Notes: generated from the letters alone by a model not told the origin. DNA of 11,964 bases from JAEUSE01 sp964648985 (GCA_964648985.1 CAZYMS010000029.1:1-11964); one strand, 5' to 3'. Counted from the stretch's first letter, positions 5,720 to 11,726 are shown. Translations and numbers: made by a program.

Positions 5720-6172
5720 ATGATTTCACAGAAAAAATTGATACAACTTTTACAGGATGGTATGGTAGGCATAGACCCATTTATGCCAGAGAATATCAAA
5801 GGCAATGCTATACAAATCCACATTGGTTCTTGGTATCAAGTGCCGCAAGAAAAAGCCATAGACATAGACATGCTTCATAGTTTGCCCGCACCGACCAAGA
5901 TAGAATCCACTGAATTGCATATACTTCCGAATCAGATGGTGCTCGCAAAAACGCTAGAACACATTCGTATCCCCGAGGGATACATGGGCTGGTTAGATAC
6001 AAGTGGAAGCGCGGCAAATGTTGGACTGCAGGCGCATTTGACCGATGCGCATTTAGACCCGGGTACCGACATGAATCCGTGGCTGCAAATTAAAAATCAG
6101 AGCGATCATACCTTGGTACTGCGTCATGGTACGTATGTGGCTAAGTTGTATCTTTTCGCATTAACAGACTAA
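5720..6172 (+). CDS. dCTP deaminase/dUTPase-fold paralogue lacking catalytic residues
   Basis: This 150-residue protein aligns along its length with the preceding Dcd. It shares an N-terminal start (ISQKKLIQLLQDGMVGIDPF), the DLHLG-like block (IQIHIG, 31-36), a LP-x-Q-x-V-LAKTLEHIRIP strand pair and the core VGLQAHLTDAHLDPG (101-115). Against Dcd NGKSSLGRVGL it reads DTSGSAANVGL: Ser102 becomes Gly96 and Arg106 becomes Asn100. Catalytic Glu129 becomes Gln123 in WLQIKN. The C-terminal tail of Dcd is missing. The fold looks intact and the frame unbroken, so it is not a decaying pseudogene. It is more likely an inactive partner, a nucleotide sensor or an enzyme of changed specificity. It sits 34 bp after dcd and 37 bp before dut, with no Shine-Dalgarno site. 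Confidence 0.75.
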   Translation: MISQKKLIQLLQDGMVGIDPFMPENIKGNAIQIHIGSWYQVPQEKAIDIDMLHSLPAPTKIESTELHILPNQMVLAKTLEHIRIPEGYMGWLDTSGSAANVGLQAHLTDAHLDPGTDMNPWLQIKNQSDHTLVLRHGTYVAKLYLFALTD

Positions 6173-6209
6173 AAAAATCCAAAATAGTATCGCACAATAC
6201 TCTTTCCAT

Positions 6210-6653
6210 ATGAAAGCAAAAATTACAAAGATAATTGCAGATATAGAGCTTCCGCAGTATCACACTAAAGAATCCGCTGGGTTCGATATTGCTGCGGGTG
6301 AGGATGTGGTTATACAACCAGGCGAGGTAGCCAAAGTTCGATCGGGGCTTGTAATAGAAGCACCGGAAGGGTATTTTTTAATGCTTACTTGTCGCAGCAG
6401 TCTTTCATCTAAAAAAGGTCTGCATCTAGCCAACGGCGTTGGTACTATAGATCGGGATTTTAGTGGACCTGAAGACGAGTTTAGAATAATACTTCATAAT
6501 TTCACTGACCATGAGGTGGTAGTTGCTAAAGGTGAGCGCTTAGTGCAGGGAATATTTTTACCCATACAACAAGTAGAATGGGAAGAGGTAACACATATTC
6601 GCGAAGTATCGCGCGGTGGTATAGGAAGTACTGGTGGATATAGCCAAGTCTGA
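6210..6653 (+). CDS. dut: dUTP diphosphatase (dUTPase)
   Basis: Dut hydrolyses dUTP to dUMP and pyrophosphate, preventing uracil incorporation and supplying the ThyX substrate. This 147-residue protein has all five motifs of the trimeric family: AGFDIAA (23-29), CRSSLSSKKGL (61-71), NGVGTIDRDFSG (75-86) with the catalytic Asp81, GERLVQGI (108-115) and RGGIGSTG (135-142). Two details are unusual. Motif 3 continues into GPEDE, an apparent small insertion before the next strand. Motif 5 lacks the normal Phe that stacks on uracil (usual RGxGGFGSTG) and is shorter. It ends with TGA and is 42 bp from tmk. Confidence 0.92.
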   Translation: MKAKITKIIADIELPQYHTKESAGFDIAAGEDVVIQPGEVAKVRSGLVIEAPEGYFLMLTCRSSLSSKKGLHLANGVGTIDRDFSGPEDEFRIILHNFTDHEVVVAKGERLVQGIFLPIQQVEWEEVTHIREVSRGGIGSTGGYSQV

Positions 6654-6695
6654 GATTGGAGATTAGCCATTACGAATAACACATTTATAAAAGAT

Positions 6696-7370
6696 ATGAA
6701 TAAACAAAAAGGAAAGCTAATTGTTATAGATGGAACCGATGGTAGTGGGAAGGGCACACAGGTTGCTCTTCTTTTGCAAAGACTTAAGAGAGAAAAATAT
6801 AAAACATATTTAGTAGATTTTCCTCAGTACGGTAAAAAATCTGCCGGTCCTGTGGAGGAGTTGCTCAATGGAAAATATGGCATGCTTAACCCCTATGCAG
6901 GCTCGCTCCTGTATGCAGTAGACAGGCTGGATGCTTCATTTGGTATTCGCAAGGCTCTAGCCCAAGGAAAAGTAGTTATAGCCAACAGATATACTACTGC
7001 TAACGCAGGACACCAAGGAGCTAAAATAGCCAGTAAGGCAGCGCGAAAAAAATTCTTTTCTTGGCTCGATGAATTAGAGTTTAAAATAGTAGGGCTGCCG
7101 CGTCCGGATTTGACGATTTTACTTCATGTTCCTACCAGGATTGCCTACAAGCTCATTGGGAGAAAGGAGGCGCGTGGATACTTACAGGGTAAGAAACGGG
7201 ACATTGCAGAGAAGGATAGGAATCATTTACGGCGCGCCGAAGAAACATATTTAGAAATAGCTAAAACATTTTCTAAAATAACAGTTATAGAGTGTGTCCA
7301 GAAAGATATACTCTGTACGCCCGAACAAGTTCATGAGCTTGTATGGCAAAAAGTGAAGTCATTAATCTAA
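6696..7370 (+). CDS. tmk: Thymidylate kinase
   Basis: Tmk phosphorylates dTMP to dTDP with ATP. The P-loop GTDGSGKGTQ is at residues 13-22, the substrate strand reads VDFPQYG (40-46) and the base-recognition block is NRYTTANAGHQGAK (97-110). A lid region follows with RKEARGYLQGKKRDIAEKD (156-174). At 224 residues it is a normal bacterial length. The DR(Y/H) motif of the family is NRY here, an Asp-to-Asn change that may be lineage-typical. The TTANAGHQG wording resembles CPR and eukaryote-like kinases more than E. coli Tmk. It lies between dut and the ThyX-like gene, 12 bp from the latter. Confidence 0.92.
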   Translation: MNKQKGKLIVIDGTDGSGKGTQVALLLQRLKREKYKTYLVDFPQYGKKSAGPVEELLNGKYGMLNPYAGSLLYAVDRLDASFGIRKALAQGKVVIANRYTTANAGHQGAKIASKAARKKFFSWLDELEFKIVGLPRPDLTILLHVPTRIAYKLIGRKEARGYLQGKKRDIAEKDRNHLRRAEETYLEIAKTFSKITVIECVQKDILCTPEQVHELVWQKVKSLI

Positions 7371-7382
7371 TTAGATACCCAT

Positions 7383-9065
7383 ATGTTCACCGACGAAGAG
7401 AAACAACTTTTGCAGAAATATGTTACTTCTACTGAGAGCAATGTATATGCAGTAAAAGGCATGGAAGGTATGGTTGGTGCAGCATATGCTCGTTATTCCC
7501 GGGCGAAAGGAGGATTTCGCGAGACGCTTCTTAAAGAGTTTATTAAAGAGGGTGTGGTGGATCCTGTACATGCAGAGCAGCTTATAGAGCGTATACTTAT
7601 AGCCTATGGCGATGATAGTGTGGGCGAGTTGGAAGGGGCTCATGTAAGTTTTGAAAATGTTTCTTGGGTAGCGGAAAAGTCCGTGGTAGACCACCGTATT
7701 GGTGGCGCGTTCATAACCCAGTCGACCCGGTATGTACTATATGATCAGAAAGATGAAGCTGGACACTGGCTATACTATCGTGGTCCTGAATTAGTAAATT
7801 CAGTATTTGGCCAGCAATACGTAGAGACCATGGATTTTTGTTTTGAGATTTACGCGAGTTTGGTGGAGCCTCTTAAAACTCACCTAGAACAACAAAAACC
7901 TATTGAAGAAGCAGAATACGATATAAATGGTGATGGTGTTAAAGAGCGCCTGGCAGATTTAACAGAAGAGAGGCACATAAAAGATTTCAGACGGACTTAT
8001 ACGTTCGAGCTTCGTGCAAAGGCGTGTGACATTTTACGCTATTTACTCCCACTTTCCGCCTTTGCAAATGTAGGTGTGTATGGCAACGGACGTTTCTTTC
8101 AAAACATGATTTCAACCATGCTCACCAGCAATCTGCCGGAAGATCAAAGTATGGCAGCAGGTGCAGAAGCAGCGTTAAAGCAAATAATTCCCGTGTATGT
8201 ACGGAGGGCGAAGCGGAATGAGTACGTGGCCAACATACATGCCCATATGCAGGAACTAGTGCATACGCTAAATCTTCCCGTAGAAGATAGAGTTGCTGGT
8301 CCTGTATATACATTGTCCGATTTTTCAGGAATAGTTGAATTGCTTGTTACGCATGGAAGGCCGGTGCGTCTTGCTATAGAAGAGGCACGGGATGTACAGA
8401 CTATAGCCCAAATGATATACCCCTACGCACAGTGTTCGCTTGAGCATTGTATCGAAGCGGTGTTAAAACTCGATCCAAGCGTACGAGCATCTATACAAGA
8501 AACATATATGGGAAAGCGCGTTACCCGAAGAGATAGACCGGGCCGGGCACTAGAAGAGGGGTATCCGTATACGTTCGATTTGCTTACAGACTTTGGTGTA
8601 TATAAAGACCTGCAGCGACACCGTATGTCTACCCAACAGAGACAGTTGTTTACCGTGCGCCACGGGTTTCTTGTGCCAGAAGAATTAATTGCATTAGGCA
8701 AACAGGCAGAAGTAGAAGAGTGTATTCGCCGAAGCGAAATTCTATTTGAAACTATACATGCGCAGAGTCCTGAACTTGCTCAATATGCAGTACTCCATGG
8801 ACATTTAGTCCGCTGGACTATAGGCTTAAATGATCGTTCTGCTATGCATATGTTTGAACTACGGAGTACTCCCCAAGGGCATCCCCACTACCGTATGGCG
8901 GCGCAGGCCATGCATAATTTAGTAACAGAGCGAAGTGCGTGGCGAGGACGAGCAATGCAGTTTGTTGACCATAATGACTATTATTGGTCCCGCGCGGATA
9001 GCGAAGCAAAGCAGCGAGTAAAAGAGGCTGCCTTTGAGAAGAAGTTTTCAAATGAAAATAACTGA
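7383..9065 (+). CDS. Tandem-domain ThyX-like (FAD-dependent thymidylate synthase family) protein
   Basis: ThyX makes dTMP from dUMP using methylene-tetrahydrofolate, FAD and NADPH. Normal ThyX is about 220-250 residues and tetrameric; this protein has 560 and contains two ThyX-like halves. The first keeps the end of the signature motif, QSTRY (113-117) in HRIGGAFITQSTRY, but not the RHR triplet. It also has the C-terminal element NGRFFQNM (235-242). The second keeps RHR (412-414) but continues as MSTQQRQLFT, without SxRY. Its C-terminal block FELRSTPQGHPHYR (491-504) matches the end of ThyX. An Asp/Asn-rich loop DINGDGVKE (180-188) resembles a calcium-binding EF-hand loop. Long double ThyX-like proteins are known in CPR. 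The operon position, next to the genes making dUMP and consuming dTMP, argues that it supplies thymidylate. It ends with TGA. Confidence 0.85.
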   Translation: MFTDEEKQLLQKYVTSTESNVYAVKGMEGMVGAAYARYSRAKGGFRETLLKEFIKEGVVDPVHAEQLIERILIAYGDDSVGELEGAHVSFENVSWVAEKSVVDHRIGGAFITQSTRYVLYDQKDEAGHWLYYRGPELVNSVFGQQYVETMDFCFEIYASLVEPLKTHLEQQKPIEEAEYDINGDGVKERLADLTEERHIKDFRRTYTFELRAKACDILRYLLPLSAFANVGVYGNGRFFQNMISTMLTSNLPEDQSMAAGAEAALKQIIPVYVRRAKRNEYVANIHAHMQELVHTLNLPVEDRVAGPVYTLSDFSGIVELLVTHGRPVRLAIEEARDVQTIAQMIYPYAQCSLEHCIEAVLKLDPSVRASIQETYMGKRVTRRDRPGRALEEGYPYTFDLLTDFGVYKDLQRHRMSTQQRQLFTVRHGFLVPEELIALGKQAEVEECIRRSEILFETIHAQSPELAQYAVLHGHLVRWTIGLNDRSAMHMFELRSTPQGHPHYRMAAQAMHNLVTERSAWRGRAMQFVDHNDYYWSRADSEAKQRVKEAAFEKKFSNENN

Positions 9066-9609
9066 AATAATTTCCTATGAAGTAAAGCGATACAAGCGCG
9101 CAAAGCATGTGCGTATTTCAGTAAAGCCAGGCGGTAGAGTGGTAGTGACGTTGCCGTGGCGAGCGCCCAAATATTTGGCAGATGAGTTTGTGCAAAAGCA
9201 AATGGCCTGGGTGCAAAAAGCCAGAGAAAAAATGGTACAAGTAGCACCGCTCAAGCGAAGCGGCACAACCGAAGAATATAAGAAATATAAAAAAGAAGCG
9301 CTCACAGTGTTTACACAAAGACTAGCGCAGTTAAATACTCATTATCAGTTCTCCTATAAACGCATATCTATCCGTAATCAAAAAACTCGGTGGGGAAGTT
9401 GTTCTAAAACCGGCACCCTTAGTTTTAGTTATAGGTTGCTACTTTTACCCGAAGCAGTTCGAGACTACGTGCTCGTACATGAGTTATGCCATACCAGAGA
9501 AATGAACCATTCAAGAAGGTTTTGGACTTTGGTGGGTCAGACCGTTCCAGACTATAAAGTTTTGCGCAAACAACTTCAAACTTTTAGTGCCATATCTCAA
9601 GAAAGCTAA
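9052..9609 (+). CDS. YgjP-like zinc metallopeptidase-domain protein (DUF45)
   Basis: This 185-residue protein belongs to the YgjP/DUF45 family, with the zinc motif HELCH at residues 143-147 followed by NHSRRFW (152-158), where His153 is the likely third ligand. The family block TRWGSCSKTGTLSFSYRLLLLP (112-133) is also clear. Members are predicted metal-dependent hydrolases; in several bacteria they sit near restriction or DNA-processing genes, but the substrate is not established. I chose the ATG at 9052 because the family starts just before its first strand and GAAGAAG (9038-9044) lies upstream. A TTG at 9034 is in frame but less likely. It overlaps the end of the ThyX-like gene by 14 bp and is two bases from the next gene, so it is translationally coupled within the operon. 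Confidence 0.88.
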   Translation: MKITEIISYEVKRYKRAKHVRISVKPGGRVVVTLPWRAPKYLADEFVQKQMAWVQKAREKMVQVAPLKRSGTTEEYKKYKKEALTVFTQRLAQLNTHYQFSYKRISIRNQKTRWGSCSKTGTLSFSYRLLLLPEAVRDYVLVHELCHTREMNHSRRFWTLVGQTVPDYKVLRKQLQTFSAISQES

Positions 9610-9611
9610 GT

Positions 9612-9860
9612 ATGACTTCGCCGGTAAGAAAAAATAAATCATTTCTCAATATAGGGCCTGTGGGAGTTGGTTGGCTTAAGAGCGTGGGAGTGGTGGCATA
9701 CACCGATTTAAAACGTCAGGGTCCGAAAAGGGTATTTGAAAAACTTCTCGTCGCTGGTTATCCAGCAAATAAAAACATGTGGTACTCGCTGGTTGGTGCA
9801 TATTTGCAGGTACATTGGAGCGAGGCTCGAGAGCGAGTGTTAAAAGGAGAGTTTAAATAA
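9612..9860 (+). CDS. TfoX C-terminal-domain protein
   Basis: This is an 82-residue protein. Residues about 12-70 (LNIGPVGVGWLKSVGVVAYTD through the LQVHWSE end) fit the TfoX C-terminal domain: a helix-hairpin-helix-like fold with a G-x-WL...VG(I/V) start, a DL...G turn and the closing W...L.GA...HW pattern. In gamma-proteobacteria this domain is the second half of the competence regulator TfoX/Sxy; the N-terminal domain is absent here. Free-standing C-terminal domains of this size are common, and their function is unclear. Placement as the last gene of the dTTP operon, two bases after the metallopeptidase, gives no direct clue. Its stop codon is built into the terminator stem. Confidence 0.8.
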   Translation: MTSPVRKNKSFLNIGPVGVGWLKSVGVVAYTDLKRQGPKRVFEKLLVAGYPANKNMWYSLVGAYLQVHWSEARERVLKGEFK

Positions 9861-9894
9861 TAAAACACCTACCAATAGTAGGTGTTTTATTATT
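9856..9894. terminator. Perfect 17-bp bidirectional terminator
   Basis: AATAATAAAACACCTAC (9856-9872) pairs without mismatch with GTAGGTGTTTTATTATT (9878-9894) around a 5-nt loop. Because both flanks are A/T tracts, a T-run follows the GC-containing core in either direction. The stem contains the whole stop codon of the TfoX-domain gene (9858-9860), and its last base is part of the stop of the convergent DinB-like gene (9894-9896). Confidence 0.93.
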
Positions 9895-10394
9895 TATTCT
9901 TGAGGTTTTGTATCCTCACCGCGCCAGGCATCAGCTGTACCTATATCGTGCCGGCCCGACGCCTTTATATAAAGGAAAAACTGCATGCGGTAGGCTGCCA
10001 TGTTCTTCAGAACATTGTCTACGAGTAGCACCCCCTTGGGCTGAGTTTGGCCGCTACCCCATATATCGAATTCTTTCGTTATGTCCGCATCGTTCATAGA
10101 AGCCAGAAGTTGTTGTATTTTCTGAGCTTGTGCGTCCATGCGTTGTGCAAAATTTTCTGCTGTGGTTTCTGCGGCGTACTCTCTAGAGGTGGAAAATATG
10201 GCTCGGTTCTCCGCAATAATAAGTTCGAGCAGTGTGCCACCAATGTGGGAAAGATACTGCATAAGCTCAAGTATGGAGCGCTGTTTTTCCGTGGGTCGGT
10301 AGTCAAGAGTTCCTGGAAGTATCTTGGTGGCAAGGTGTTTTATAACCTTTACTTCATGAAGAAGACTTTGTTCGTATTGTTGCTTCGTTATCAT
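9894..10394 (-). CDS. DinB-fold protein without the usual metal ligands
   Basis: This 166-residue minus-strand protein has the four-helix character of the DinB/YfiT superfamily. The stretch LDYRPTEKQRSILELMQYLSHIG (30-52) corresponds to the usual L-x-x-RP...S..ELL.H..., and VLKNMAAYRMQFFLYIKASG (128-147) corresponds to the usual NH...HRGQ...YLR..G helix. Classical members bind metal through three His. Here His50 is near the first position, but the second helix reads NMAAYR, so the other two are absent and metal-dependent catalysis is unlikely. Some members are thiol transferases; this one may be a structural or regulatory variant. No Shine-Dalgarno site precedes the ATG. It is a single-gene unit convergent with the dTTP operon. 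Confidence 0.8.
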   Translation of the reverse strand: MITKQQYEQSLLHEVKVIKHLATKILPGTLDYRPTEKQRSILELMQYLSHIGGTLLELIIAENRAIFSTSREYAAETTAENFAQRMDAQAQKIQQLLASMNDADITKEFDIWGSGQTQPKGVLLVDNVLKNMAAYRMQFFLYIKASGRHDIGTADAWRGEDTKPQE

Positions 10395-10519
10395 GGTCTA
10401 TTTTTTACTAATAGTGCCCGAGTATTTTACCATGTGTTTTCACATGCGCAAATTGTTCATATATTTTTCACCACTATTTTATAAAATATACAGGTAGGAA
10501 GGAAAACGAAAGGCTATAT
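10395..10519. promoter_or_regulatory. Divergent intergenic region with two palindromes
   Basis: The region separates the DinB-like gene (minus) from a 49-residue gene (plus). It holds a perfect hairpin CATGTG-TTTT-CACATG (10431-10446) and a perfect 14-bp palindrome TATTTTATAAAATA (10475-10488), which overlaps A/T-rich -10-like sequences. TTGTTC at 10453-10458 could be a -35 but does not pair convincingly with a spaced -10. The palindromes are candidate operator sites. Confidence 0.4.
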
Positions 10520-10669
10520 ATGAACACCCCAAGCCGGGAGCAACTTTCTTGGCTAGAGGTACAAGGAGAGGTAACTACCCAACAGCCATGGAAGAAATGG
10601 ATTAAAAAAGACGAAGGTGAAATAAAACAACAATTAGAACCGCATTACTGGTGGGAAGATATGAGCTAA
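10520..10669 (+). CDS. 49-residue Trp-rich small protein
   Basis: A short frame starts at ATG 10520 and stops at TAA 10667-10669. AAGG (10510-10513) lies six bases before the start, and a strong terminator begins 31 bp after the stop, so the unit has start, ribosome site and end signals. The product is highly charged and contains five Trp in 49 residues (positions 11, 24, 27, 44 and 45), with motifs WKKWIKKDEG and HYWWEDMS. There is no signal peptide or membrane helix. I do not recognise a family. Confidence 0.55.
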   Translation: MNTPSREQLSWLEVQGEVTTQQPWKKWIKKDEGEIKQQLEPHYWWEDMS

Positions 10670-10700
10670 CACCAGGAGAGTAAAATAACAATTACATATA

Positions 10701-10725
10701 AAGCCGCCTCTACAGGCGGCTTTTC
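10701..10725 (+). terminator. Intrinsic terminator
   Basis: AAGCCGCC (10701-10708) and GGCGGCTT (10715-10722) form a GC-rich stem around a 6-nt loop, followed by TTTTC. It closes the small-protein unit and lies just before the promoter of the next gene. Confidence 0.9.
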
Positions 10726-10742
10726 TTCGCTCTATATGACCA

Positions 10743-10751
10743 TGCTACACT
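10743..10751 (+). promoter_or_regulatory. Extended -10 promoter with a very short leader
   Basis: TGC-TACACT (10743-10751) is an extended -10 element of the same form as the one before dcd (TGC-TACAAT). Transcription would start near 10758, ten bases before the ATG at 10768, with no room for a Shine-Dalgarno site and none visible. Confidence 0.5.
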
Positions 10752-10767
10752 ATTACTACGAAACTAC

Positions 10768-11127
10768 ATGCTCCGAATATACATACGAAAATTCGAATCC
10801 CGTGTACATTTGCTCCAGCGGCATAACTACCAATGGCGTCCATTTAAACGTGCGCACAAAGAGTTAGTAGGGAAAACTTACCCAGAAGAAATTACTATAG
10901 AGTGGAATACGAGGCTTAAGCTTTTGGTCGCTGCTGCTGTTTGCACAACTATTATGTTTGGTGCGGGCATTGTCTATATTACTTGGTTTGTAAAAGGCGG
11001 CCGTACTGGACTTATCATGTTAGCACTATTCATTGTGACAGCTCCGGCTCTATTCGTAGATGCCATTGGTCTCTGGCTTTTACTAAGCTTTCCTTTTCGC
11101 CGTCTTGTACGACTCAGACAAAAATAA
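10768..11127 (+). CDS. Small membrane protein with two transmembrane helices
   Basis: This 119-residue protein has a basic, aromatic N-terminal part of about 47 residues, rich in Arg, His and Lys. Two hydrophobic helices follow, at about residues 50-74 (LKLLVAAAVCTTIMFGAGIV and onward) and 80-108, ending in a basic tail RRLVRLRQK. By the positive-inside rule both ends are cytoplasmic. The layout (short aromatic/Arg-rich start, two helices, then FPFRRLVR) resembles the membrane module that precedes the ligase domain in some CPR MurF-like proteins. No ATP-binding GKT motif follows, and the frame ends cleanly, so this would be only the module. That resemblance is from memory and weak. Expression from its own promoter supports a real gene. 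Confidence 0.65.
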   Translation: MLRIYIRKFESRVHLLQRHNYQWRPFKRAHKELVGKTYPEEITIEWNTRLKLLVAAAVCTTIMFGAGIVYITWFVKGGRTGLIMLALFIVTAPALFVDAIGLWLLLSFPFRRLVRLRQK

Positions 11128-11157
11128 TATTTCTTTCAACAGAAACAAGAATGGGGT

Positions 11158-11559
11158 TTATGCAAAAGGGCTCTTGTCGTCGCTCGTATATATTTCTTGA
11201 ATGTTGGAGGTATCTAGAATACCTGTAGAAGAGATAGATGTATCCACTCCTATTTCTAAGATTAGGTGCATCTGTATTTTTCCATTCGCAATCATGGAGT
11301 GCTTAGGAATCTTAGACCCATTAATCCTTGCCGGTTGTGGTGTTTGAAAGTACTCTCCACCAACCATAATCCCTTCGTATGTTGCGGGGTTGGTAACCAA
11401 AAAATGGTATTGGGTATTTAAAGTCTTAAAGCTTATAACTTTACCTGCTGGTACTCTAGAGACATCTAAACCATCGCCTTTCTCAACTTCAATATACTCT
11501 CTAAATCTGTCTAACCCCGGCGCGGCATGCATTTGCTCATTGCCCATTTGTTCTTTCAT
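11158..11559 (-). CDS. Unrecognised 133-residue protein, probably beta-rich
   Basis: This minus-strand gene is convergent with the membrane-protein gene and 30 bp from it. The ATG at 11559 has no Shine-Dalgarno site; a TATAGT -10 at 11576-11571 (minus strand) would place the transcript start about five bases before it. Met5 and Met10 are possible later starts. The first 20 residues are polar. The core VPAGKVISFKTLNTQYHFLV (36-55) and the IMVGGEYFQTPQPARINGSK stretch (64-83) look like successive beta strands, with a conserved-looking GG-x-YF-x-x-P...NGS pattern. I associate that pattern with small uncharacterised bacterial proteins but cannot name them. No signal peptide or catalytic motif is visible. 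Confidence 0.7.
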   Translation of the reverse strand: MKEQMGNEQMHAAPGLDRFREYIEVEKGDGLDVSRVPAGKVISFKTLNTQYHFLVTNPATYEGIMVGGEYFQTPQPARINGSKIPKHSMIANGKIQMHLILEIGVDTSISSTGILDTSNIQEIYTSDDKSPFA

Positions 11560-11570
11560 GCCTATATCTT

Positions 11571-11576
11571 ACTATA
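11571..11576 (-). promoter_or_regulatory. -10 element for the minus-strand gene
   Basis: TATAGT on the minus strand lies 11 bases before the ATG at 11559, predicting a leader of about 4-5 nt. The -35 region is not convincing. Confidence 0.45.
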
Positions 11577-11663
11577 ATTTGCTTCGCTATATGTATCTCC
11601 GTGGGAGGGGACTATTGTAAGTATTTTGCACCCTTAACAAGGCTTATATAAAAGATGCGACTA

Positions 11664-11687
11664 GGCTTCTAGCCGTAATATATTACG
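11664..11687. repeat. Adjacent palindromes upstream of the RNA promoter
   Basis: GGCT-TCT-AGCC (11664-11674) touches the perfect 14-bp palindrome CGTAATATATTACG (11674-11687). They end 10 bp before the -35 of the promoter at 11698 and could be an operator or the end structure of a transcript from the left. Confidence 0.45.
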
Positions 11688-11697
11688 ACTCAAACAC

Positions 11698-11726
11698 TTG
11701 ATTTTTATAGCCATTTGTTGTAATAT
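11698..11726 (+). promoter_or_regulatory. Promoter for the structured RNA and tRNA-Glu
   Basis: TTGATT (11698-11703), exactly 17 bp, then TAATAT (11721-11726). The start would be near 11733, about 155 bases before tRNA-Glu. No coding frame of note lies between, so the transcript is expected to be non-coding. Confidence 0.65.

Noticed and set aside
5680..5720. Short repeated AAGAATTA words between dcd and the paralogue
   Set aside because: Two imperfect A/T-rich copies in 40 bases are easily explained by composition; no hairpin or regular repeat.
7371..7694. 107-codon minus-strand frame
   Set aside because: It is opposite the start of the ThyX-like gene, whose motifs and codon pattern are clear; the minus translation looks random.
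9034..9051. TTG start for the YgjP-like gene
   Set aside because: It adds six residues with no better ribosome site; the ATG at 9052 starts at the usual family position.
10047..10484. 145-codon open frame on the plus strand
   Set aside because: It runs antisense over the DinB-like gene, has no ribosome site and its translation is Cys/Phe-rich with no family resemblance.
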